Shown here: positions 10,851 to 22,500 of the stretch, one piece after another | Layout of the letters: the number at the start of each line of letters is the position of its first letter | How positions within the stretch are numbered: position 1 is the first letter of the stretch | From: Epithemia pelagica | Lineage: Eukaryota > Bacillariophyta > Bacillariophyceae > Surirellales > Surirellaceae | Reading direction: 5' to 3' | Assembly: GCA_946965045.2 (NCBI GenBank) | Contig: OX337241.1 | Span: 186,001-250,000 of the forward strand | Length of the DNA: 64,000 nucleotides | Notes under the pieces: generated by a model | What the model saw: only the letters and a program-made list of their open reading frames with translations | The model's database searches: none | Told to the model about the DNA's origin: nothing | Made by a program: the position numbers and the translations under genes

Positions 10851-13800
10851 ATGGAAGCGACACCTCCCAAGACACCGTTTACTCCTCCTGAGGACAAGTC
10901 AAGTCATATAACCGACCAAGATCTCTTCGACCATATAACTAAAGGCATCTTTGGTTGTAATGATGAACGAGCCCAATCACTTCAAAAGTGGATGCGACAT
11001 CATGGTTTTGAACATATCCTTCATGTCCTCGACCATGTTGCAACTGATCCCGAGGAGACACTCAAGGATCTCATGCAATACAAGGTTGGAAAGCAAGTCA
11101 ACGACCTACAGACAAGTACAAGATTACAACTCAAACTAATGGCATATTGGTTACTACAACAACGGCAACTCCAACATGGAAAACTACCCCGTGCTACATG
11201 GATGAACCTCACGAGGGACCAATATGACGATTGGAGGATCAACACCGACTTTACCAAGTCTGGTATGAACCAAGACCCAGTTTCTCCTCTGAAATCACCT
11301 GCACACTCCGTATCATCCCGATCTCCCACTACATCCTCTACAACATCTCAATCCATGTTAGATCTCTCTGCTTTCAAGAAAGGAACCAAAAGAGATGCAA
11401 CAGCATTCGAATCATTCAAAGACGAACGATACTTTGATTCGTTTTGGCGTGTATTCAAATCAATTGCGAAAGCACAAGGATTGTCGAATGTTCTTGATTT
11501 CAATTACAAGGTACCCAAGGATGACGAATGCGCAGAGTTACTTTTCCGAGAACAACAAGTCTTTGTCTATTCTGTACTTGTACGTATTATCCAAACCGAC
11601 CAAGGAAGAGCATACGTTCGAGAACATGAACATGATGAAGATGCAAGAGCCGTCTTGAAGAAACTCCATGTTCTACACACTGAATCTGATCTAGCTAAGC
11701 GAGAAGTGTTACGCCTAACAAGCTACATTTCGAATCTTCGACTGGATGACTCTTGGCGTGGTACAACTCGTCAGTTTCTCCTACATTTCCAAGAACAGCT
11801 ACGACTTCTGGATAACCTTGTACCACTGTCGGATCGTATCCATGACCATACAAGGATGACCTTCCTTATGCAAGCTGTTGAAAAAGTACCTGATTTAAGA
11901 CGAGTCAAGATCTTGGATAACGTTGTCAACGCAAAATCTGGAGCCAAGTCTCTCTGTTATCAATCATATTTCCGCCTGCTTCTTGATGCTGCTTTTGACC
12001 ATGACCAAGCTACCCGAACTTCTGCGTCTAACCGTCGTCGTCATGTAAAGCAACATGAATTTCAGTTGGATGAACCTTTTGAACCAGTGGAGCCCCCTGA
12101 CTACCAGATCAACAACACGAATATTCAATCCGAAAAGTCCCCAACTTCGTCGAAAATCAGCCTTCCAAGAGATGTATGGTTTAAACTCTCTGAAGAGGAT
12201 CGGCAAATCATTGTCGACTTCAATAAATCCGTCCAAGATTCCCCGACAACTCCACGCAAGGTCCAAACACATTCTCTTGACATTGATCCTGAACCGGACC
12301 CTGATCCTGATGCCAACAACGTTGATGATACCCATCAAGATGCACCAGAACAAGATCCATTCGATACATCCTCTGATCCGGTTACCCAGTTCGTACACCA
12401 GGCTATTGCATCGACAGATATCAATCATCCAGCATCTGACCTCAGCAACATCTTGTCAACTTCTACGACAAAGTCAAGTCCTAAAGTCAAGTTCAAGTCT
12501 TCTGCCGATCACAAGCAAAAGGTTCATATGTCACGGTATCTATTCTCCCGCAAATCCACCTTTTCTGGTAATCAACTCATCGATCGAGGTGCCAATGGAG
12601 GCCTTGCAGGATCTGACATGCGCATCCTTGCCAAAACCGGACGTCATATTACCATCGTAGGTATTGACAATCATGAATTGACTGGCCTTCCAGTTGTTAC
12701 CTGTGCTGCCAAGTTTGATACAAGTGATGGACCCATTATTGGTATCTTCAATGAGTATGCCCACTATGGAAAGGGTTTATCTATTCATGCCCCAGCGCAA
12801 TTTGAACATTTCGGCCTATCTGTCGACGAACGATCCGTCAAGGTTGATGGCAAACAACGCATTACTACCCTTGATGGACGTGCATTGCCCTTACGAATCA
12901 AGGATGGCCTTGCATACATTCACCTCCTTGATCTCCCATATGATCATGGCCCCGATACACCTTCCTTCTTTTCCATCTATGCTGATCAAGATGGCAACGA
13001 CCCCACACTTCATGCGTCTGTCCACAAGCTCTACAAGGAACAATACGACTGGAAGAAATTTCGCCCTTTCTTTGGGTGGCAATCGGAAGATGTAATCGCA
13101 GATACGTTCAAGCATACAACTCGTCATGGACACATTTCCTTTGACCAGGATACCTTGAAGAAACATTTTAAGGCCCGGAATCCTATCCTTAACCTACCAC
13201 GACGGCATGAACCCGTTGCCACTGACTCCATCTTCTCCGACACCCCGGCTGTTAACCATGGTGGCAAGATTGCTCAGATTTTTGTTGGTCGTGATACTTT
13301 GGTTACTGACATTTATGGTATCAAGTCTACCAAGCAATTCGTCAATACCCTCCAGGATAACATTCGTACACGTGGTGTCATGGAGACTTTGATCAGTGAT
13401 GGTGGTTCGTCACTTATTTCCCACAAGGTCAAGGAGATTCTTCGCACCCTTCTGATTGGTGAATACCGTTCCGAGCCCTATCATCAACACCAGAACAAAG
13501 CTGAGAACCGCTACCAGACCGTTAAGCGTATGACCAACGCTATCATGAATGCCTCTGGTTGCCCTGCTTCTGCATGGTTACTTTGTTTAGAATATGTGTG
13601 TGACCTCCTCAATCACACTTCCTCTCCCACCCACTCTGGCCGCACCCCTCTTGAGGCTCTTACCGGTACCCCACCCGACATTACCCATCTCCTTTTCTTT
13701 CCTTTCTGGGATGAGGTCTACTATCGTGTCGACCCTTCTGAACCTACCTCCGGTTCTTACCCTTCGTCTCCCGACGAGAAGCTTGGCCACTGGGTTGGTT

Positions 13801-14951
13801 TTGCCCACAATGTTGGTGATGCCTTTACTTGGAAGATCCTCACTGCCGACAACGTCATCATCTACCGTTCCGCTGTCCGTCGCGTTGCCTCCACTACCCC
13901 CAACCTTCGTGTGGATATCTCTTCAGGGGAGGAGTCGCCGCATAAACCCACTGACAAGCAAGGTGACACTGTCTTTATTCGCAGCAGAAGTGAAGACCCA
14001 TCCACACCTATGCCAACAATTGACTATGACGATTTAGTTGGACGCACATTCCTTTGTGACACTGAAGAGAATGGGGAGCGCCACCGAGCACGAGTAATCA
14101 AACGAGTTGTCGACCTGGAACAAGATGCAACCAAACAAGAAGATCGACTCAAATACATCTTTCGCAAGTCTAACTCCAATGTTGATGAGATGATCTCCTA
14201 CAACCAGCTCATGGAATACATTGAAAGGGATAATCAAGCCCAAACGACAGGGGATAGTCTCTTCCGATTCAGAGACGTTATTGCACACCAAGGACCTTTG
14301 AACTCAAGCTACCCAGACTATAAAGGGAGTAAATATAATGTCCTTGTTGATTGGGAGACTGGGGAGACGACATACGAACCTCTATCTCTTATTGCAAATG
14401 ATGACCCCATCACAGTCGCCATCTATGCCAAGAAAAATGGTTTGCTGGATCTACCTGGATGGAAACATCTCAAGCGATACGTCAAGACAAGCAAAAGACT
14501 CATTCGAGCAGCTAAACAATCCAGGATCAAACAAGTTCGTCGCTCTATCAAGTACAAGTTTGGTTTCCAAGTACCTCGCACCTATGAAGAAGCAGTGGAA
14601 CTAGACAAGCAGTTTGGGAACACGAAATGGCAAGACGCAACAGAATTGGAACTCTCACAGATCCAATCGTATAACACTTTCAAGAACCATGGAAAAGCCA
14701 AGTTCATTAATGGGAAATTGGCCAATGCACCAGAAGGATATCATAAGATAAGAGTACATCTGGTCTTTGATGTCAAGCATGACGGAAGGCACAAGGCACG
14801 ACTTGTCGCAGATGGACATCTCACCAAGGAACCCGTTGAGACCATCTATTCAGGGGTTGTCTCCATTCGCAACCTTCGCATTGCCATATTTCTTGGAACC
14901 ATGAACGACATGGAAATATATGGGGAGCAGATATTGGGAACGCATACCTAG
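10851..14951 (+). CDS. Copia Gag-Pol, first part (gag, protease, integrase, start of RT)
   Basis: 1366 codons from the ATG at 10851. Residues 1 to about 480 are helical gag-like sequence with no visible CCHC zinc knuckle. The protease position (about residue 578) reads DRGANGG, replacing the usual D[ST]GA. The integrase core has an Asp near 820 (TDIYGI), Asp 850 (SDGGSS) and Glu 885 (KAENRYQ), giving the DD35E pattern. A GKQ..YK-like region and the RT entry (GFQVPRTYEEA, KARLVADGHLTKEP) follow. The frame ends at TAG 14949-14951 because two extra bases (ta, within gaaatatatgg at 14913-14922) shift the reading frame. Compared with relatives, the next codons (GADIGNAYLEA) continue in the frame of the downstream ORF. 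Function of the intact family: particle protein plus replication enzymes of a retrotransposon. Confidence 0.9.
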   Translation: MEATPPKTPFTPPEDKSSHITDQDLFDHITKGIFGCNDERAQSLQKWMRHHGFEHILHVLDHVATDPEETLKDLMQYKVGKQVNDLQTSTRLQLKLMAYWLLQQRQLQHGKLPRATWMNLTRDQYDDWRINTDFTKSGMNQDPVSPLKSPAHSVSSRSPTTSSTTSQSMLDLSAFKKGTKRDATAFESFKDERYFDSFWRVFKSIAKAQGLSNVLDFNYKVPKDDECAELLFREQQVFVYSVLVRIIQTDQGRAYVREHEHDEDARAVLKKLHVLHTESDLAKREVLRLTSYISNLRLDDSWRGTTRQFLLHFQEQLRLLDNLVPLSDRIHDHTRMTFLMQAVEKVPDLRRVKILDNVVNAKSGAKSLCYQSYFRLLLDAAFDHDQATRTSASNRRRHVKQHEFQLDEPFEPVEPPDYQINNTNIQSEKSPTSSKISLPRDVWFKLSEEDRQIIVDFNKSVQDSPTTPRKVQTHSLDIDPEPDPDPDANNVDDTHQDAPEQDPFDTSSDPVTQFVHQAIASTDINHPASDLSNILSTSTTKSSPKVKFKSSADHKQKVHMSRYLFSRKSTFSGNQLIDRGANGGLAGSDMRILAKTGRHITIVGIDNHELTGLPVVTCAAKFDTSDGPIIGIFNEYAHYGKGLSIHAPAQFEHFGLSVDERSVKVDGKQRITTLDGRALPLRIKDGLAYIHLLDLPYDHGPDTPSFFSIYADQDGNDPTLHASVHKLYKEQYDWKKFRPFFGWQSEDVIADTFKHTTRHGHISFDQDTLKKHFKARNPILNLPRRHEPVATDSIFSDTPAVNHGGKIAQIFVGRDTLVTDIYGIKSTKQFVNTLQDNIRTRGVMETLISDGGSSLISHKVKEILRTLLIGEYRSEPYHQHQNKAENRYQTVKRMTNAIMNASGCPASAWLLCLEYVCDLLNHTSSPTHSGRTPLEALTGTPPDITHLLFFPFWDEVYYRVDPSEPTSGSYPSSPDEKLGHWVGFAHNVGDAFTWKILTADNVIIYRSAVRRVASTTPNLRVDISSGEESPHKPTDKQGDTVFIRSRSEDPSTPMPTIDYDDLVGRTFLCDTEENGERHRARVIKRVVDLEQDATKQEDRLKYIFRKSNSNVDEMISYNQLMEYIERDNQAQTTGDSLFRFRDVIAHQGPLNSSYPDYKGSKYNVLVDWETGETTYEPLSLIANDDPITVAIYAKKNGLLDLPGWKHLKRYVKTSKRLIRAAKQSRIKQVRRSIKYKFGFQVPRTYEEAVELDKQFGNTKWQDATELELSQIQSYNTFKNHGKAKFINGKLANAPEGYHKIRVHLVFDVKHDGRHKARLVADGHLTKEPVETIYSGVVSIRNLRIAIFLGTMNDMEIYGEQILGTHT

Positions 14952-14956
14952 AAGCA

Positions 14957-16312
14957 TTGACAGGAGAGAAGATTTTCATCATTGCAGGACCAGAGTTCAA
15001 GGAGTTAGAAGGACATATCTTGATCATCTACAAGGCATTATATGGTCTCAAATCCTCAGGTGCTCGCTGGCATGACAAACTGTTTGATGTTCTCATTGAT
15101 ATGGGATTTTCTCCAAGCAAGGCTGACCCTGATATTTGGATGAAGAAGGCTCCTGGAGAAGACTGTTATGAATATATCGCTGTATATGTTGATGACTTAG
15201 CTATCGTTGCCATGGACCCTGAAGCTGTCTGTAAGATCTTTACAGAAAAATACAACTTCAAACTCAAAGGAGTCGGACCTATCGAGTATCATTTGGGGTG
15301 TCGTTATACCAAAGATCCAGACGGTACACTTGTGTCTGACCCACGAAGGTACATTGAGAAGATGATGGATACCTATGAACGATTGTTCAATGAGAAACCC
15401 AAGAAAGCAAAGCCGCCAGTCATTGCTAACGATCATCCTGAACTCGATGACTCTGAGTTCTTAGATGAAGAAGGGACCCAGCATTTCCAGACTCTTATTG
15501 GACAACTGCAATGGCTAATTACCATTGGCCGTTTTGATGTCTTTCCTGCTACCATGACTCTATCAAGGTTCAGAGCTGCTCCAAGGATTGGTCATTTGAA
15601 GCGAGCTAAGCGCATCTATGGATACCTCATGTCATTTCCTGATGGGTCTATCAGATTCCGCACTGGGGAGCCAGATTTATCAGCTTTACCTATCCAAGAA
15701 TACGATTGGAGTCGTACTGTATACATGGACGCCAAGGAACGTATCCCTGAGGACTGTCCAACCCCACTTGGGCGTTTTGTGACAACTATACATTATGTCG
15801 ACGCAAATCTCATGCATGATATTGTTACTGGGAAAGCAGTTACAGCCATCCTGCATTTTGTAAATGGTACACCCGTGGACTGGTACAGTAAGCGACAAGC
15901 CACAGTGGAAACAGCCACGTATGGATCTGAATTTGTTGCCGCAAGGACTGCAGTTGATCAGATCACGGAGCTACGCCTTACACTCCGATCCTTGGGAGTC
16001 CCTCTGCGAGAGAAGAGTTACATGTTTGGAGATAACCGCTCTGTCGTTATCAATAGCACCACACCACACTCAATCATCTCCAAGAGGCACCATCTCCTAT
16101 CCTATCACCGAGTCCGTGAAGCTATCGCTGCAAAGTACGTCGCATTCTACTGGAAAGATGGAAAGACAAACCCAGCTGATATCCTCAGTAAACATTGGGA
16201 ATTCGCCGCAGTTTGGCCCATGCTCAGATCTTTGTTATTCTGGAGAGGAAAAATCCAGGAAAGTGATGAGGGAATTGACAATCCTCATTCGACGAATTGT
16301 GGGGAGTGTTAG
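14957..16312 (+). pseudogene. Copia Gag-Pol, second part (reverse transcriptase core and RNase H), out of frame
   Basis: This is the continuation of pol after the frameshift. Visible RT motifs are YGLKSSGARWHDKL and the catalytic YVDD box in AVYVDDLAIVA (about 15185). RNase H has VDANLMHD, ATYGSEFVAA, GDNRSVV and the C-terminal ILSKHW typical of copia elements. It begins at an internal methionine and lacks the first RT motifs, so it is not a stand-alone protein. The stop at 16310-16312 falls at the first bases of the 3' LTR. Confidence 0.9.
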
Positions 16313-17064
16313 GATTCTCACCGAAAACTAGGTGGCGAAACCTACAACTCATCGAATGATGCTAGTATTTTATGGCATCCGATGACATTTTCCTAAAAGT
16401 GAGAAAAGAATGTCGGCATGCTCGCGAAACTATAAATTTGGCCACGGCATGCTCGCAGTGCACGCGTTATCGGCGACCGCTCGGATATTAACTATGGCCC
16501 AACACGTGCGCGCCCAAAACTATCAAGTGCGCGCCTCTACTATCCGAGTACGCGCATCCACGATTCGACCTAACGGTCTATGTAATCAAAGCACGAATCA
16601 CGATCACGCGAGACCATATCTCTGTTCCCACAAATCCAAGAATGCAAACAGCAACGCGCCCAGGACAAGACTTATACCACGACAAAGCAAGAGCTGTTGC
16701 ATCCCATACATGTTATCCATCACCCTATACATTCAATATACACCAATGCCGGTCTACTCCAACCAGTGAGGACCTATCACACCAGATCCATGGCCGTATG
16801 CAAGAGCCAGGACTTCGGCACCGTCAACCACCTTAGTTAGTAATCGTCTCACAATCATTAATATCACCATTTTAACACTCATCTTAAGACTAACCTCTTA
16901 TCAGTGGACCGACTGCCCCCATCCACGGCGGACTTCGACTTGCAACTCTTCTCTGACCCGTGGAGGATTGTTGTATCGGTTGGTGATTCGATTGTCGGCT
17001 CAGCGAGCCTTTTACCTATCCTACCTATCTGTCTAACCCCTGTTGAATCGAGAGAAGTTTATCA
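16307..17064 (+). repeat. 3' LTR
   Basis: 758 bp and identical to the 5' LTR apart from one C/T difference at 16922 by eye. It is preceded by the polypurine tract and followed by the CGGCG target duplication. Confidence 0.95.
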
Positions 17065-17069
17065 CGGCG

Positions 17070-18304
17070 ACAACGACCAAGACAGGACGACAGATGGATG
17101 TGCCCGAGGCTGTACTGGACCTAAGAACACAACAATAAACTACTGAAAGGTAGTGTTATGGTGCAACTATGGAGGGAGACTTCCCTTCACTTTTTGGCAG
17201 CCTCCTCGGCCGATGTCGCCACAACCAGAACAGGGTGGAGAATCACGACGACAAAACCAACAACCACAACGACCGAGCCATTGGATGGTGATGATGATAC
17301 GACACCCACAACCATGACCACAGACACAACCAAGTACATGCAACCAATTGGTTTTGGCCTCGCGTCGCAGTGCATGCCCCCATCATAACAATCAACTGGT
17401 TGGTTCGGCCGAGTGAAACACTTCGGGGCCACGATAATGACAATGACAACAAACGCACCAATCACCAGCTGCTCTCCATCTCTGTCTCTCTCAGTTCTAC
17501 GGTTCTACAACAAGCGCAACAATCAACTCCTTGTTTTGACCGAAAGAGACAATCCGGTGCCACGACAACGGGGCCAAACTCAACAATGAACTCCTCGTCT
17601 CGGCTGAGTGAAACAATCTCCTATAACAACGACCACAAGCAACAGTGGTGGTGGTAGCATAAAATAGGCTTATCATTAGGAAGCGGTTTGTACATTTTGC
17701 ACTAGTATGATTGTTGTTTTACTACTCGTACAGGAAGGGTAATCGCATACTCGTATCATGGTGAAAGGTTTCATAGGTACGAGGTAACCTGTAACCTTAC
17801 AAGAAAACCAACCGTGGATGAGGGGCAATTCATTTTACTCTTGGAAAATGTATAGTGTAGTGAATCTCGTTGGGCGGAAGTCTCATCTGTTTGTGAAGAA
17901 CGGGCTACTGCGCGAAGAACTTTCGCGCGGTGGAGCTCCGACTCTGTAGTACCGCAGAATTTCCGACCGGCCGCACATGAGTCGTTCGAGTGGAGAAAAG
18001 ACGGTTGGGACCCTTCACCCTTCCCACCAAACCCCCCTTGAATCTCTGCCCAGGACTGAATGGATACTATTGCCCTCCTTTTTGGGAGAGTCATTCGTTC
18101 GGCGGGATCGATGGCAGGGATACAAGAGATTCGATTTGGTTTGGTAGGAGCCCTACTAATGACCGAGAACGTAGTATTCTCGTCCCCCTGTCGTGAATCC
18201 GAACAACAACAGTGTTCCAGTGATGCTCTTAAAAGTTTCTCTCCAGAAGCAACGATACTAACACCATTGTTATTATTAACTCGATTGAATCTACAACCAT
18301 CATC
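17070..18304. other. Intergenic flank downstream of the copia element
   Basis: No supported gene. A frame at 17158-17388 is Thr/Asp low complexity. Loosely repeated units of about 38 bp starting caat(c/g)aact occur near 17388, 17519 and 17583, with a diverged relative upstream near 8678. The second arm of the 38-bp inverted repeat lies at 17901-17938. The promoter of the 18305 gene should lie at the right end. Confidence 0.4.
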
Positions 18305-19017
18305 ATGACTTCCATACCTCGATCGGTATCCATGCCGGCATTACCAAAAGGAAAACGAAGCAGACCTCGTAGTATTCTCAAGAAATCAGAGCCAGCACCG
18401 CCACAACAACATTCTCGCCAGCGCGAACTGTGTTGGGGCAATTTGACCATTTACGAATTCCCCAATCTCTTGGGCGATCATCCATCCGTCACCGAAGGGC
18501 CTCCCTTGACCATTGCCTGGAAACACACGAGCCGAGACGTTGTGGACATTGACTATCACGAATACGTTCGCAACAGTGGCCGACGCAACAGTGGTTCCGT
18601 CTACACCGATGGCAAGGATGGTCCGCGACGATCGCGCAAGGAATTGTGGCTCAATGGAGGTGTACGAGGACAACAGTACGTACTTGTACTTCCTTTGATG
18701 TGTCTGTGTGAGTGTTTGAAATCTGTATCTTACCATTCTACTTGCTGCTATTGTACCTTCGTTAACTTTCCTTTTGTAGCTTGTTGTCGTTGGGCTATAG
18801 CTTGAATCAAATTGTCAAGGCGATTGGTGAAGCCGAAGCCATTAAGGAAAGTCGACGGTCCAATATGAAGGGACGATTTGATACCTTCAAGGCTGTCTTT
18901 CACGCCACCACCATCAAGTTGGGCGGCATCAAGGAACAACACGCTTCTTCGCAAACACATCATCCTCACGCACAATCCAACCGCAAGGCTCGCATTGTAG
19001 CCTCCAAGTCCGCCTAA
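18305..19017 (+). CDS. Conserved diatom-type protein of unknown function
   Basis: Exons 18305-18675 and 18780-19017 are joined over a 104-nt intron (gtacgt...tttgtag); the split codon makes His in RGQ-H-LLSLGYS. The predicted length is 202 residues. The N-terminus is basic with RPRSILKKSEP. A core follows: ELCWGNLTIYEFPNLLGDHPSVTEGPPLTIAWKH, in pieces no longer than the family block. Then SRKELWLNGGVRGQHLLSLGYSLNQIVKAI and a basic Ala/Arg C-terminus. I recall this LGDxPSxxxGPPLTIxW plus LLxxGYSxxEI layout as recurrent in diatom proteins of unknown function. There is no signal peptide or membrane helix; nuclear or cytosolic location is inferred only from the basic composition. Confidence 0.8.
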
Positions 19018-19587
19018 CCAAACAGAGATTTGTTATCTGGAACTCGTCCTTCCGGTTCCGGAACTTGTGTGTCGTGCCTCCTTTTGCCCATCCCATCGTT
19101 TAATCCATACTTGCATGTTTTTTCTCCTTTGATTCACGATACAGTACCTCGACTATTGATATATACATATATATAACAGATATATCTACTTGACTACAAA
19201 ATACATTTTTGGTCAATCCATTTTTGTAAGGAAACTGAACTCGTGCCATTCACTCGTGAGCTCAGGTAGACTTCCCTAGTATTTGAGCCATGGCATAGGA
19301 GGATGGTATGCTGTTGTTGATTGAGATTTCGGATTCCTTGCATTTCTATCCAATGCAGTGAGTTTGAACCGTTTTATTGAACCACACGATTGTGTGAACT
19401 TGGATAGGATCCATCCACCATCTCACACCAGAACTGGGGTTGCAGAGTATAGTGTGGCTTTGAAGCTTGTGCAAAAAAGAAAGAATCCAAGTCACGAATG
19501 AATCATTAGGTTCTTATTGTTTAGCTGGTAAAAATACATTCTATTGTACGATTTCGTGTTGTTGTGTTCTGTTGCGAATGGTCCAAT
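19018..19587. other. Convergent 3' intergenic region
   Basis: This lies between the 3' ends of the 18305 (plus) and 19588 (minus) genes. It is A/T-rich with a tatatacatatatataac run near 19160, which may serve 3'-end formation. No gene or transposon was seen. Confidence 0.45.
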
Positions 19588-22500
19588 TCATTTGGAGACT
19601 CGCATCAGTTTGCTAATGGCACTCACATTTACCATGTAGTCTCCTTTCATCCACGGAAGCAAGTCGATATCGGCTTCCGTGATTTCGATTCCTTTAATCC
19701 TCTGGATGCGCTCTTTCATGGATTTCTTGCTGGGCATACCACAGCGGGTGTACCAGTGATATGCCAATCGGCGACGTTGATCTTCCGAACGTGGGCCTCC
19801 CTCATCGGCCGAAACGTGCGATTTGGCCTTGAGTTTGTTCCGATCGGCCCGTTTTTGTGCCGCCAACTTTTTCTTTTCCTCCGCTTCCTTGATCCGGATC
19901 CGCTCCTTGGCCTTTTCCAAACGTGCCTGGCGTTCTAGTTTCCGTTGTTTAAAATTGTCCAACAACTTTCGTTGTTCAATATTCTTTGTGCCTTCGGGGT
20001 TTTTGATGGGTGATTTCGGTACCTCGACAGAGCGTTCTGCAGGGGCTCTGACGGGTGACTTGGTGAATCGGGCCTCGCCACCTCGTCCTGCATCTTTGTA
20101 ATTCTGTGCCACTTGATCAATTTCCTGTTGAAGGGCGTCAAAGTCATCGGCGGATGTCGTGATGGAATTTTGCGCCGCCGAGTTGATTTCTTCTGAATCA
20201 GCGACAGTGACGTTCACAGTCTTGGAGATATCGGCGGCTTTTCGTTCCGCTTGTTCCGCAACACGTTCCATGGCACTCAAATCGAACTTCCACTCTCCAG
20301 ACGAACCTTCGTTTTTGTTGACAGTAGCACGAGGTTGTTTCTTCGCCACATGTGGCTGGCTCGATGGCTCCGTTTTCTTGGGTTTCTTGCCTTGTTTTGC
20401 CTTTTTCGCATCTTGTTTTTCAACACCATAGTTGGTATCGAGAGTATCATTGGACAAGGTCGATCCGCCTTCTGTGTCATCGTACAACGTCTCAAGATCA
20501 TGTTTCCCGTTCGCAGTTGTGTCGTCAAACAAGGAATTCGGCGTGGCGGTACTTTTGGGGATGGACCAACCGTCACCAGTAGAAGCAGACGCAAAGAGCT
20601 CCGAGCTGTTATTATTCTTGCTGTTGTTTGCTCCAGCCATTACTTCGTCTGCTTGTGTGGCGCCGGTTGTAGGTTGAGCTGAGTTGGAATGTCTGGATCC
20701 GACGACTTTCATCTTGGACTTGGTTTCTCCGTGGGTCGTATTTTGAGATGTTTTGACTTCCACTTTCTTGGCCGTCGGCATATTTGAGTTCTCCGGAGTA
20801 TTGGTTGTGGAGGATGTCCCTTTGGAAGACCGGAGGATTGACACAGGCTTTGATTTGCGTCCAGTTGTTGACGAAGCACGAGTATCACCATTGTCTACAG
20901 AGTCTTCCGAATCCGATGAGGACGATGACGATGATGAGGAGGATGACGTTGATGAGGAGGACGACGACGAATCGGTGTCGTCTCCGTCGTGTTCGCTTGT
21001 TGGTTCTTGCCGTTTGGGTTTCTCATTCTCTTTTCTACTATGTTGGTCTTCCCCGGCGTTTTTCGATAAGAACGTTTTCTCATCAACGTATTTGCTCTTT
21101 GGTGGTTCCGCAACATTATTTTTGACAGCCTTGGTGTTTCTACCAACTTTGTTCTTCGAACTGCTGGGCTCTGTGTCGTGTGAAGATACTATACTTTGCG
21201 GTTTCTGGTGCGGCAAAGATACATCTGGTTCTGAATCACTGTTTGACTTTGAAGACGATGCCGAACACGAGCTCTCATTATCGGAACGATTGGGCGCTGC
21301 TTCGCCATTTATGGCAGTTGGACTGGCCAAGGATGGAAAGTCTGACGATTGTGTGGTGACAGCGGGGGCGTTTGCTTGTTTTTGGCGTTCCTCTATTGTA
21401 GCTGTTTCATCCGATGTGGAGTGATGTGCGGTTTCAGTAGGTGATTCGATTGTAGCACAACGGTTGTTCGAAGAACAACTGCATGTGCTGTTACTGCTAC
21501 TGCTGTGATCCGAGTTGCAAGCATCAATTGATTGCTTGTTACTAGTTCTGATCTCTTCTTCGATGTCCTCGTGCGTGTCGTTTAGCGCATTCACGTTCTC
21601 CGCTTTGTTTGCAAATTCATTTTCTTGATTGTGCTCTTGTTGCGGTATTTCATCATTCAGGACCTCTTCTTCAAAGACAACCTCATCGTCCTCGTATTCT
21701 TCATTTTCCGGAATCTCCTCCTCAACTGAGATCACCTCGTCTTCGAGGACCAGTTCCTCGAGGACCAGTTCCTCGAATGATTCTTCGAAGAATTGTTCCT
21801 TTCCAATAAAGATCTGCTGTTTTTCAATAGGCTCTTCCAGAACTTCTTCTTCTTCTTCTTCCTCTTCTGTAACTTCCTCTTCCGTATAATCTGAGTCGTA
21901 TCGGTCCATATCGTCTTTCCTCATATTTTCTGCGTTGACATTCAGGTCCTCCTCAGCATCTTCGACATGCTCGTTTTCGACTTCGTTGTCATCGCCATGA
22001 TCTGACCATCGCATTGAGTCCAAATTATAGGATGCATCAAGAGCAGCATTTGTACCATTCCTACGATTTTCCTGCGACTGTTTCTCTCGGGATGATCGGA
22101 GCATACCGTCTTGTTCTGTGTCGTGGTCTGACGATTCGACATTATCTTTTCGGTGGCGATTCGATGAGAGGGTTTCTTTTCCCGTATCTCGTGCGCCACC
22201 AGTAGACACCATGGACCGTAAGGATGTGGTAGTATGCACTGTCGAGGCAGAGTCGTCTTGTGGATTGGGCATGGTAGGAGGAGTTGGATCCCATTTCATG
22301 GGATTGGTGGGAGACATATCGGGTTCACTGTTGTTGCTACTGCTAGCACTGCTTCGACGGTGAAACGCAAAGGAAACTGGTTCTTGTTCGTCTTTTTGAT
22401 CCGTATCTTCCTTCTCGTGACTGTTGGTATCCGCTGGCGAATGCTCTAGTGGGGATGTCTGTTGGTTCTCTTCTGGAGGGGCAGGGTGGGTAGAGTTGAG

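Larger units (their letters stand above)
8965..17064 (+). mobile_element. Complete Ty1/copia-type LTR retrotransposon
   Basis: Two 758-bp direct LTRs (8965-9722 and 16307-17064) begin TGTTAGG and end TATCA, and are flanked by a 5-bp target duplication CGGCG (8960-8964 and 17065-17069). I see one LTR difference (C at 9580, T at 16922), which points to a recent insertion. Internal order is an extra 5' ORF, gag, protease, integrase, reverse transcriptase and RNase H. Integrase before reverse transcriptase defines the Ty1/copia order. A purine-rich tract (gtggggag) abuts the 3' LTR at 16299-16306. The sequence after the 5' LTR (gattaacagtctc) does not match the usual initiator-Met primer site. 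Pol is broken by a frameshift near 14916-14920, so this copy is probably non-autonomous. Confidence 0.95.
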
